6,317 bases of DNA from Spirochaetia bacterium (lineage in GTDB: Bacteria > Spirochaetota > Spirochaetia > Treponematales > Breznakiellaceae), in NCBI GenBank assembly GCA_025997795.1, contig BNVB01000104.1, forward strand, positions 1 to 6,317, given 5' to 3'. Positions 1-5,975 of this stretch are shown here, in pieces. The notes under the pieces are model-generated. The model saw only the letters and a list, made by a program, of their open reading frames with translations. It did no database searches and was not told the DNA's origin. The position numbers and the translations under genes were made by a program. The stretch's first letter is position 1, and each line of letters starts with the position of its first letter.

Positions 1-3000
1 GGAGCGTCCACCAGACTGGAAAGATCGTTCCCGCCCCGGAAGCGGAGCACATTCACCATAAAGATGTTCAGTTTGTTTACGATGTTCGGGGGCAGGAGGT
101 TGCCGTCCACTTCTACCGAAAGGATCGGGTAGTTCCGTTCCCGGGCCCAGGGAGTAAAGAGGCCTTCAATAACCCGGCCGATAAGGCAGGCAAAGGGGCT
201 GATATTTACGATACCCGAATAACCCTGTTCCATGGCGGTGGCGGCGACGCCGGAGGATACGGAAATTTCCGATTCCAGTTCCAGGTTAACAAAGTACTTC
301 TGGGAATTGGCCATGATTTTATGCATATCCCGGGGAGAATCGGGAACAAGCCCGGTGGGTTCAAGGATTGCAAGGACCTTTTTTTCTACCGAATGTTTCC
401 ACCATTCCTCAAGGCTGAGTTTTTTTAGTTCACGCCAGGGCTTGGAAAAGAGCCGGAACTTTTGCAGGGCCAGGTGTTTTTTTAGTTCACATTCCCGCAC
501 AAAGTCCAGGTAATGGATCCATTCGGCAATGCTGGCCACCTTTACCACAATGCCCCGCTCGCTCATCAGGTCCGTAAGTTCACCCACGGCAAAATCGTCC
601 CGGCGGACATAAATTTCGCCCACCACCAGAACCTTGGGACAATCCGTCAATTTCCGTTTTAGGGGAATCTTTTTTACATCGGCGGCTACTTTTTCCAGGC
701 CCTGCCAGATTTCTCCGGGCCGGTGTTCCACCGTATCCATAAGGCCCCGCCAGGATTTTTCGTATTCCGCCACGGCCTCTTTTGGGTTAGCCGCCGTTGC
801 TTTAAGGGCAGTTTGAATATCCTTAAGGTAATCCGACAGCACCAGGCCTTTCCACATTTCTTTGGCAAAACCCGGCCCCAGTTCGGTATAGGAATTGTCC
901 GCAGAAAGGATAAAGACCACCACATTTTCCAGCCGCATATCCCGGAAAAGATTTTCGTAGTACACAAAGTACTGGCCCGTCCGGCAGGGGCCGGTGGTGA
1001 TCGGCACAAAGAGCAGGTACAGCTCGTCCTTGCGGTATTTTTCGCTGGCAAAAAACTGGAGCGCGCTTCCCAGCACCAGGTGGCTGGGAACGCACTCTTT
1101 GCCCGACGCATGGGCCCGGGCAACCTGGACGGTTTTTTCCGTGGCCACCGGCAGGGCTTCTGCATTTATTCCCATGCTCCGTACCGCCGCGCCCACATAC
1201 TCGGTAGAAATGGCCCCCATGTTGGCAAGGAGCAGTTTAACCCGCTTGCTGCCTCTAATGGGAACTCGTTCGCCGGTTTTTTCATTGTCAATCCGCAGCT
1301 CATCGGCAGGATTACCCGCAGCGGAATCGTAGATAAATTTCCAGCCGTTGCTGTAGCGCTCGGCCTCAATTTCGTTTTTCTTTGCCCGGTACCCGTCGAT
1401 AATGTCAAGGAACGCTTCCACCCGGGTATCTACGCCGGCATCGGCGGAATGGGAATCCAGTTCCAGAATAAGGAAAGGTTTTTGCCCCATGATCCATTTA
1501 AGGTAATGGAGGATGAATGAGTCCGGGGCGCAGGAAAAGTTGGTGATGTAGGTCACATAGATGTTGTCTTCTTTTTTTAAGTACGACGCACATTTAACAT
1601 CCTGCTGGCCATAGTACCAGTACATATTGGGGAAAATCTTTTCATCCTCAAAGGGAAGAATATCAAAGGGGATTACCGAATAACCCCGGGTAGAGAATTT
1701 CCGGGGTATGCCCATGTTTGCTTCTGCGGTAAAGGCATTGTAGGGCCTGCCAAGAAGGGCGATAACGGGCCGTCCGGCTTTGCGGGCTTCTTCCAGGGCT
1801 TCGCTTCCAAGTTTCCGGGCGGCCTCGAAGTATTCCTGCTGTTTGGCCATGGCTTTTTTGAAGGCCGCCTTTGTTTCACTGCCGCTTATACCCAGCCGGG
1901 CGGTCATTTCGCAAAACAAGTCCAGGGCCTTTCCTTCGCCGAATTTAAAACTAACCACCAGGGGAAGCCAGATTTTTTTGTCCACATCGGGAAAGGCCTT
2001 TTCTATATAATAAGGAAGACTTTGGGTGATGGGGCAAAAGTTGGCGTGTACATCGTCTTCGTAACTGGGCATATCCCTAAAGTGGGGCAAAAGCACATAG
2101 TCCGCCTCCTTGTTAAGGCAGTCCTCTACCGCCCCGTGGGCTATTTCTGCGGGGAAACAGTAGGTTGATTCCGCCCGGGCCACTCCGGCGTGGGCTACCT
2201 CGGTAGAAAGGATCGTCTTTATTCCCAGTTCGTGGAAGAACCACGAATAGAGCGGATAAAGCGAATGGGTAGAGAAGGACCGGGGAATCCCCACGGTAAA
2301 GTTCCGTTTTGCCGCAGTCGTGCCAGTTCCGGTAAAAACCGGGGCCGCAAAATCTTCGTACAATAACTTCTGCCGTTTTTCCACATAGTCAAAGACCGGC
2401 ACGTCTTTTACCTGTTTACGCATATTGGTGTACTTGTTACAGCGGCCGCCGAACATATACTTGCGGCTTGCCACATTAAGAACCTGGATGGGGCAGTAGT
2501 TATCGCAGCTTTGGCAGGTAAAGACCCGTTCGTAAACAATTTCCCGGGCCTGGAGTTCGTCCAGGTTTACCGCCTTTTCTGCAAGGAGGCCGTCGGCGGC
2601 TTTACGTTTTGCCAAAAGGGCCACCCCAAAACAACCCATCAGTTCCGGCGAGGGGGGCACAAGGATTTCCTTGTCCAGCATCATGGCAAAGGCCAAAGGC
2701 ACGGCGGCATTTTTGGCCACCCCGCCCTGGAGGAAGATTTTGCCGCCGATGGTGCGGTTCCCCACCACCCGGTTAAGGTAATTCGCCACAATGGAACAGA
2801 CAATACCCGCGGTAATGTTTTCCTTGGTGGCCCCCTGCTGGACCGCCTTGCGGATATCGCTGTTGATAAACGCCGAACAGTGCTCGCCGAATTTAAGGGG
2901 CGCGTCTGCGTGGATGGCCAGGGGGCCAATCTCCGGAGCGCTGTGAATGGAAAGATCCCCGGAGGCGCTTTCTTCCAGGAACGAACCGGTTCCGGCGGAA

Positions 3001-4316
3001 CAGGCTTCGTTCATTGCGTAGTCGATGGGGACGCCGTTTTTAAGGAGCACATACTTGGCGTCCTGACCGCCGATTTCAAAGATCGTTTCCACTTCCGGAT
3101 CAAAGTAGGTGGTACCCACCGAGTGGGCAATAATTTCGTTGTAGACCCCGGGGGTTTCCAAAAAGACTCCCAGAATTTCCCGGCTGGACCCGGTGGCAGC
3201 CACCAGGCGTATGTCGATTTTTTTATCCCCCGTATCGGCGATAATTTTTTCTTCTATAATATGGAGGCATTCCTTTAGGGCCTTGACCGGATCGCCGTGG
3301 GTACGGCCGTAGTGGCTCGCCACTACTTCATCGGTTTCCATGTCCACAAGGCAGGCTTTGGTGGTGGTCGATCCGCCGTCCACCCCCAGAATATAGGGCC
3401 GGTCCGGGCGGACTTTACCATCGGCCTTGTCAAAGAACCGTACCTTCTTTTCCCAGTCCTTAAGAGCCGGCAGGGTACCAAAACGGATAGCGTTGGGTTT
3501 AAGGAGTTTGTCTCCCGGCGGCAGGGAACTCCCGGTTTCGGCTGCCAGCGCCGCCGCTCCCAGGGCCTCAAAGACCGATGCCGATTCGGGCACAATAAAT
3601 TCAATCTCCGGCGCCAGGTCCCGGATAAACCGGAGTATGTGCCGGTTAAGGGTAATACCCCCGGCAAGTACCACCCGGCCGGAACTAACCTTGGCCCGCT
3701 TGAGGAAGTCGATAACCTTGACGGCCATTACATTGGAAAGGGATAGAACAATATCGTCCTTGGTCGCCTCCCGTTTGTTAAGCCGGTGGGTACAATCGCT
3801 CTTCATAAACACCGAACAACGGGTAGAAAGGGAATAAACTGTAGCTGTGTCGGGAACCCGGTCTATGTCCGCCAGGGTCATGTCCATCCGGGCAAGCTGC
3901 TGTTTAAGGAATTCTCCGGTACCACTGGCGCACTTGTTACCGGAAAAGTTATTGATAATTTTGCCCGATTCGTCCAGGCGGTACACGATAAGGTCCTCGC
4001 CGCCCATGGATACCACCGCATCGGCTTTAAGGCCCAGCGCCCGGAGGGCCGCTTCCACACAGAGGGGCTCCAGGGTGCCTGCTGCATCGAACATGAACCG
4101 GCCTTCGTTACCCGTAACCAATACGGGAATGCCGGGGGCTATCTTCCCCTCCGCCAGAAGCTTTGTAACCGCTGCGGCAAAATCCCCCTCGTGGGGAATT
4201 GACGCGCTCCAAAGACAGCGGAAATCCCCCGCTGCGGCGTTTGAGGCGGCATTTTCTTTTTCTATCAGAGCCATTTTAAGGCTGGTGGAACCTATATTGA
4301 TGCCAAGAGACTGCAT
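1..4316 (-). CDS. Fused 2-hydroxyacyl-CoA dehydratase activase / DUF2229 / dehydratase D-component-like protein (3' end outside window)
   Basis: The minus-strand frame is open from ATG 4316 to the left edge: 1438 complete codons, stop not reached. The protein starts MQSLGINIGSTSLK, an ASKHA phosphate-binding loop. Module 1 (about 1-300) has NKCASGTG with Cys129, STRCSVF with Cys167 and LAGGITLN. Module 2 (about 305-570) repeats this: GVDGGSTTTK (312-320), EIGGQDAKY, ACSAGTGSF with Cys439, EHCSAFINSDI with Cys480, and LQGGVAKN. Paired cysteines about 40 residues apart are how HgdC-type activases hold the [4Fe-4S] cluster at a dimer interface, so the tandem may form an internal pseudo-dimer (inference). 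A cysteine cluster follows (Cys601, 604, 608, 626). Next come a DUF2229-like region (about 665-890, GIPRSFSTHSLYPLY and LLGRPYNAF) and a D-component-like region (about 925 onward, FSCAPDSF, ELDSHSADAGV, TTGPCRTGQY near 1105). Such activases drive ATP-dependent one-electron transfer to an iron-sulfur partner; here the partner-like region is fused. The substrate is unknown, and dehydratase activity should not be assumed. The start is supported by AGGAG 9 nt upstream. The length matches about 1400-residue members of this fusion family as I recall them. Confidence 0.93.
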   Translation of the reverse strand, partial: MQSLGINIGSTSLKMALIEKENAASNAAAGDFRCLWSASIPHEGDFAAAVTKLLAEGKIAPGIPVLVTGNEGRFMFDAAGTLEPLCVEAALRALGLKADAVVSMGGEDLIVYRLDESGKIINNFSGNKCASGTGEFLKQQLARMDMTLADIDRVPDTATVYSLSTRCSVFMKSDCTHRLNKREATKDDIVLSLSNVMAVKVIDFLKRAKVSSGRVVLAGGITLNRHILRFIRDLAPEIEFIVPESASVFEALGAAALAAETGSSLPPGDKLLKPNAIRFGTLPALKDWEKKVRFFDKADGKVRPDRPYILGVDGGSTTTKACLVDMETDEVVASHYGRTHGDPVKALKECLHIIEEKIIADTGDKKIDIRLVAATGSSREILGVFLETPGVYNEIIAHSVGTTYFDPEVETIFEIGGQDAKYVLLKNGVPIDYAMNEACSAGTGSFLEESASGDLSIHSAPEIGPLAIHADAPLKFGEHCSAFINSDIRKAVQQGATKENITAGIVCSIVANYLNRVVGNRTIGGKIFLQGGVAKNAAVPLAFAMMLDKEILVPPSPELMGCFGVALLAKRKAADGLLAEKAVNLDELQAREIVYERVFTCQSCDNYCPIQVLNVASRKYMFGGRCNKYTNMRKQVKDVPVFDYVEKRQKLLYEDFAAPVFTGTGTTAAKRNFTVGIPRSFSTHSLYPLYSWFFHELGIKTILSTEVAHAGVARAESTYCFPAEIAHGAVEDCLNKEADYVLLPHFRDMPSYEDDVHANFCPITQSLPYYIEKAFPDVDKKIWLPLVVSFKFGEGKALDLFCEMTARLGISGSETKAAFKKAMAKQQEYFEAARKLGSEALEEARKAGRPVIALLGRPYNAFTAEANMGIPRKFSTRGYSVIPFDILPFEDEKIFPNMYWYYGQQDVKCASYLKKEDNIYVTYITNFSCAPDSFILHYLKWIMGQKPFLILELDSHSADAGVDTRVEAFLDIIDGYRAKKNEIEAERYSNGWKFIYDSAAGNPADELRIDNEKTGERVPIRGSKRVKLLLANMGAISTEYVGAAVRSMGINAEALPVATEKTVQVARAHASGKECVPSHLVLGSALQFFASEKYRKDELYLLFVPITTGPCRTGQYFVYYENLFRDMRLENVVVFILSADNSYTELGPGFAKEMWKGLVLSDYLKDIQTALKATAANPKEAVAEYEKSWRGLMDTVEHRPGEIWQGLEKVAADVKKIPLKRKLTDCPKVLVVGEIYVRRDDFAVGELTDLMSERGIVVKVASIAEWIHYLDFVRECELKKHLALQKFRLFSKPWRELKKLSLEEWWKHSVEKKVLAILEPTGLVPDSPRDMHKIMANSQKYFVNLELESEISVSSGVAATAMEQGYSGIVNISPFACLIGRVIEGLFTPWARERNYPILSVEVDGNLLPPNIVNKLNIFMVNVLRFRGGNDLSSLVDA

Positions 4317-4325
4317 TATCTGTTA

Positions 4326-4330
4326 CTCCT
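4326..4330 (-). promoter_or_regulatory. Ribosome binding site of the activase fusion gene
   Basis: On the minus strand AGGAG lies 9 nt before ATG 4316. It fixes the start of the long fusion gene and contrasts with the divergent perR gene, which has no such site. Confidence 0.8.
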
Positions 4331-4363
4331 ATTCTTTTTCCAAGTTTATTCATCAATAATAAC

Positions 4364-4397
4364 AAACCCGACAAAATGGTTCAAGAATGTCAGGTTT
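4364..4397 (-). other. Stem-loop in the predicted 5' leader of the activase fusion gene
   Basis: Bases 4364-4373 pair with 4388-4397 in a 10-bp stem around a 14-nt loop. In minus-strand RNA all ten positions pair, one of them as G-U. In plus-strand RNA the same position is a C-A mismatch, so the fold favours the minus-strand transcript. It lies in the roughly 90-nt leader between the predicted transcription start (about 4402-4408) and the ribosome binding site. No U-tract follows, so it is not an intrinsic terminator. It may stabilise the mRNA or bind a factor; I recognise no riboswitch class. Confidence 0.5.
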
Positions 4398-4408
4398 CTT
4401 ATTAGAAA

Positions 4409-4430
4409 AATAATAATAGGAATTATTATT
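4409..4430. promoter_or_regulatory. Fur/PerR-like operator, box 1 (activase promoter)
   Basis: An AT-rich inverted repeat with 9-bp arms (4409-4417 and 4422-4430) around a 4-nt centre. Over 22 positions it differs at one base (G instead of A at 4419) from box 2 at 4495-4516. It overlaps the spacer and -10 of the minus-strand promoter. Its AATAAT/ATTATT pattern resembles PerR and Fur boxes. The adjacent perR-like gene makes PerR the natural ligand (inference). Confidence 0.7.
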
Positions 4431-4441
4431 GTTTTTGTCAA
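4413..4441 (-). promoter_or_regulatory. Predicted sigma-70 promoter of the activase fusion gene
   Basis: On the minus strand a perfect -35 TTGACA (4441-4436) is followed by a 17-bp spacer and -10 TATTAT (4418-4413). Transcription would start near 4402-4408, giving a leader of about 90 nt before ATG 4316. The spacer and -10 are covered by a Fur/PerR-like box, so repression by promoter occlusion is expected. Confidence 0.75.
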
Positions 4442-4486
4442 TATGCAGGCGCAAATCCTGAATCCCGGATTTTTTAGAAAAACTAC

Positions 4487-4515
4487 TTGACAATAATAAT
4501 AATAAGAATTATTAT
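4487..4515 (+). promoter_or_regulatory. Predicted sigma-70 promoter of the perR-rubrerythrin unit
   Basis: A perfect -35 TTGACA (4487-4492), a 17-bp spacer and -10 TATTAT (4510-4515). The expected transcription start is at 4521-4524, which coincides with ATG 4522. The T-run and A-run at 4469-4482 just upstream could act as an UP-like element. The promoter has the same hexamers and spacing as the divergent promoter at 4441-4413. Confidence 0.78.
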
Positions 4516-4521
4516 TATTAT
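4493..4521. promoter_or_regulatory. Fur/PerR-like operator, box 2 (perR promoter)
   Basis: A perfect inverted repeat: 13-bp arms at 4493-4505 and 4509-4521 around a 3-nt centre. The central 15 bases (TAATAAGAATTATTA, 4500-4514) match the Bacillus PerR box TTATAATNATTATAA at 11 of the 14 defined positions. It spans the promoter from just after the -35 to the predicted transcription start, which suggests autorepression of perR. A Fur box also fits in part, so specificity is inferred from the regulator gene next to it. Confidence 0.75.
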
Positions 4522-4929
4522 ATGGTACGGGAACGAAAATACAGCGCCAAACGGGATGCTATTCTTGCCTTGCTCCGGTCCACTAAAACTCATCCCGGGG
4601 CCCAATGGCTTTATGACCGCCTTAAACCCCAGATACCGGATCTTTCCCTGGGTACGGTCTACCGGAACCTCAACCTTTTCCGGGAAGCGGGAACGGCCTG
4701 TTCCCTTGGTACGGTGAACGGCGAGGAACGTTTTGATGGAATCACGGCGCCCCACCCCCATCTGGTCTGTTCCTGCTGCGGGGCAGTACTGGACCTGCCG
4801 CCGGAAAAGGCAGAAGCGCTGGTACAGAACGGCAAAAAAATCCTGGCGAAAGAGTCGTTTTCCATTGATTTCCGCAAAACAGTGTTTTACGGTTTATGCA
4901 GGGACTGTGATTCCCAGTCTGTTAGTTAG
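4522..4929 (+). CDS. perR: PerR-type peroxide-sensing repressor (Fur family)
   Basis: A 135-residue Fur-family protein with an N-terminal winged helix (about 1-75, recognition region SLGTVYRNLNLF) and a C-terminal dimerisation/metal domain. All PerR metal ligands can be aligned with Bacillus subtilis PerR. The regulatory Fe/Mn site is His24, Asp72, His78, His80 and Asp91. The structural zinc site is Cys83, Cys86, Cys126 and Cys129. Asp at position 91, as in PerR, and the ERFDG-PHPH stretch favour PerR over Fur. In PerR, Fe-catalysed oxidation of the regulatory histidines by peroxide releases the repressor from DNA. ATG 4522 is the first possible start in frame: upstream codons are an AT repeat without ATG or GTG, and the family N-terminus fits. 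There is no ribosome binding site, and the predicted transcription start falls on this ATG. The gene lies 52 nt before rubrerythrin and diverges from the activase fusion gene. The family is certain; PerR rather than another Fur subgroup is very likely. Confidence 0.92.
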   Translation: MVRERKYSAKRDAILALLRSTKTHPGAQWLYDRLKPQIPDLSLGTVYRNLNLFREAGTACSLGTVNGEERFDGITAPHPHLVCSCCGAVLDLPPEKAEALVQNGKKILAKESFSIDFRKTVFYGLCRDCDSQSVS

Positions 4930-4969
4930 GTGAACACTCCGGCGTTTGCCGTAGTAATATTTTTAATGT

Positions 4970-4975
4970 AAGGAG
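4970..4975 (+). promoter_or_regulatory. Ribosome binding site of rubrerythrin
   Basis: AAGGAG lies 6 nt before ATG 4982. The 52-nt perR-rubrerythrin gap shows no clear terminator and no convincing separate promoter, so both genes are probably read from the perR promoter. Confidence 0.8.
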
Positions 4976-4981
4976 ACAACT

Positions 4982-5521
4982 ATGAAATGGGTTTGTCAGG
5001 TTTGCGGTTTTGTGTACGAGGGCGATAAGCCCCCCGAGGCGTGTCCTCAGTGTAAGGCGCCCGCTTCCAAATTCAGTCAACAGGCGGGGGGCCAGGCCTT
5101 TGCCGCGGAACATGTGGTAGGTATCGCTTCCAATGTGGAAAACGATATTAAAGAAGATCTTAGGGCTCACTTTAACGGCGAATGCTGCGAAGTTGGTATG
5201 TACCTGGCCATGAGCCGGGTGGCGGAACGGGAAGGTTATCCGGAAGTTGCCGAAGCGTACAAACGGTATGCCTTTGAAGAGGCGGAACACGCTGCCAAGT
5301 TCGCCGAACTTCTGGGCGAAGTAGTCACCACCAGTACCAAGAAGAATCTGGAACTGCGGATCGAAGCGGAATACGGCGCCTGCGCCGGCAAAACCGATAT
5401 TGCCAAGCGCGCCAAAGAAAAGAACTATGACGCCATCCACGATACAGTCCATGAAATGGCCCGGGATGAAGCCCGCCATTGCGCCGGTTTCCGGGGCCTC
5501 CACAAGCGGTACTTCGGGTAA
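4982..5521 (+). CDS. Rubrerythrin with N-terminal rubredoxin domain (reverse-rubrerythrin type)
   Basis: This 179-residue cytoplasmic protein has a rubredoxin-like FeS4 domain first (about 1-33: Cys5-x2-Cys8-Gly, then Cys21-Pro-x-Cys24). A ferritin-like four-helix diiron domain follows (about 45-178). Diiron-ligand candidates are Glu67 and Glu70 in GECCEVGMY, Glu100-x2-His103 in EEAEH, Glu130, and Glu163-x2-His166 in DEARH. Classical rubrerythrin has the rubredoxin domain at the C-terminus. The reversed order is that of the reverse rubrerythrins of anaerobes such as Clostridium acetobutylicum, where they reduce hydrogen peroxide with electrons passed on from NAD(P)H and are under PerR control. 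Length is normal and all expected ligands are present, so it should be active. It sits directly behind perR, probably in the same transcript, so peroxide would induce its own scavenger. The start is fixed by a good ribosome binding site and by the rubredoxin motif beginning at residue 3. Confidence 0.95.
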   Translation: MKWVCQVCGFVYEGDKPPEACPQCKAPASKFSQQAGGQAFAAEHVVGIASNVENDIKEDLRAHFNGECCEVGMYLAMSRVAEREGYPEVAEAYKRYAFEEAEHAAKFAELLGEVVTTSTKKNLELRIEAEYGACAGKTDIAKRAKEKNYDAIHDTVHEMARDEARHCAGFRGLHKRYFG

Positions 5522-5541
5522 AAGCGCTTAATCTGCATACA

Positions 5542-5612
5542 GGGAATTAAAACGAATGAGGCAGTTCCAAAATGTCAGATTTTGGAACCAGCTCGGATTT
5601 GTTTTAATTCCC
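5542..5612 (+). other. Large nested stem-loop after rubrerythrin
   Basis: The outer arms 5542-5553 and 5601-5612 are perfect 12-bp complements. They extend to 16 pairs (to 5557 and 5597) with one G-U pair in plus-strand RNA. An inner perfect 10-bp stem (5564-5573 with 5579-5588) closes a 5-nt loop. The G-U favours a plus-strand transcript, that is the 3' end of the perR-rubrerythrin mRNA. No U-tract follows on either strand, so it is not a classical intrinsic terminator. It may be a 3' stabilising structure, a barrier between converging transcripts, or a small palindromic repeat element. Confidence 0.6.
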
Positions 5613-5695
5613 GCAAGTGGTAATCCCCGGCCTCTATGCTTCGGGTAAAATGGCCCGGCAAATTGTCCAGACTACGCTCGTAAAGGACAGCTTGA

Positions 5696-5787
5696 TTACT
5701 TAGTATTGAATTCTTTGCTTTGGCTTAGGATTTTTTTTGCAAATACATTGTCTATTTCGCTGTGCCGGGGAACGGTTCGCGCTTCAT
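5696..5787 (-). pseudogene. hicA: Remnant of hicA mRNA-interferase toxin gene, internal deletion
   Basis: Directly after hicB, with a 4-bp ATGA overlap, an ATG at 5787 opens MKRE, the usual HicA N-terminus. It then runs only to a TAG at 5752-5754 (11 residues). In another frame of the same strand, 5776-5696 encodes TVPRHSEIDNVFAKKIL and on to TAA, the typical C-terminal end of HicA. About 30-40 family residues between these ends are absent, including the Gly-Gly-x-His region with the catalytic histidine, and the two ends are out of frame. HicA toxins of about 60 residues fold as a double-stranded-RNA-binding-like domain and cleave mRNA; this copy cannot. I infer an internal deletion that left a frame shift. 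The assignment rests on both conserved ends and on the position behind hicB. Confidence 0.75.
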
Positions 5788-5975
5788 CCGGCGACCTCAA
5801 GAACGCGGTGATGTTGTTTTACCTCAAGCGTACCGTCCTGTATCCAGCTATAAATTTCAGAAAGATGTTTTTCCAGATCGGGTAAATCCTCCCCCTGTGT
5901 GGGGTATTCAGGATAATCCTCAAACCATCCAACCAGGAATTGTTCTCCCTGTTCATAACAGTATTTTATCTTCAT
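5784..5975 (-). CDS. hicB: HicB-family antitoxin (small, orphaned)
   Basis: A 63-residue protein, MKIKYCYEQGEQFLVGWF onward, with the TQGEDLPDLEKHLSEIY stretch typical of HicB. It forms the partial RNase H-like fold that binds and neutralises the HicA toxin. It consists of this domain only; I see no added C-terminal DNA-binding domain (ribbon-helix-helix or helix-turn-helix), so autoregulation is uncertain. The start is set by AGGAGGA at 5981-5987, 5 nt upstream. Its ATG overlaps the stop of the phospholipase D-like gene by 4 bp, and its own stop overlaps the ATG of the hicA remnant by 4 bp. This indicates translational coupling across three genes. Gene order is antitoxin first, as in a subset of HicBA loci. 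Because the toxin behind it is broken, it is either a relic or acts on a HicA made elsewhere. Confidence 0.82.
   Translation of the reverse strand: MKIKYCYEQGEQFLVGWFEDYPEYPTQGEDLPDLEKHLSEIYSWIQDGTLEVKQHHRVLEVAG

Noticed and set aside
420..490. 14-bp direct repeat TTTTTTTAGTTCAC at 420-433 and 477-490
   Set aside because: The copies are 57 bp apart in frame and each encode ELKK in a lysine-rich stretch of the fusion protein. The flanking residues do not match, so chance from low-complexity coding is the simpler reading.
723..1520. Long plus-strand reading frame of 265 codons
   Set aside because: It lies wholly antisense to the activase fusion gene, whose frame carries clear family motifs. 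The plus-strand translation has no recognisable domain and results from codon bias of the real gene. The same applies to the other long plus-strand frames at 2511-3278, 3297-3746, 3786-4202 and 3847-4359.
4453..4475. Small hairpin followed by T-run between the divergent promoters, terminator-like
   Set aside because: The stem is only 6 bp with an 8-nt loop, and no plus-strand gene inside the window ends before it. The T-run and following A-run fit an UP-like element of the perR promoter better.
4492..4521. AAT/ATT triplet run read as a microsatellite
   Set aside because: The run is a perfect palindrome placed on a promoter and is repeated at 4409-4430 with one change, so an operator explains it better than a slippage repeat.
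4922..5503. 193-codon minus-strand frame opposite rubrerythrin
   Set aside because: It is antisense to a rubrerythrin with complete metal ligands; the translation shows no family motif.
5672..5695. Possible terminator of the hicB/hicA transcript (GTCC/GGAC pairing)
   Set aside because: The stem is only 4 bp with a 16-nt loop and no U-tract follows on the minus strand.
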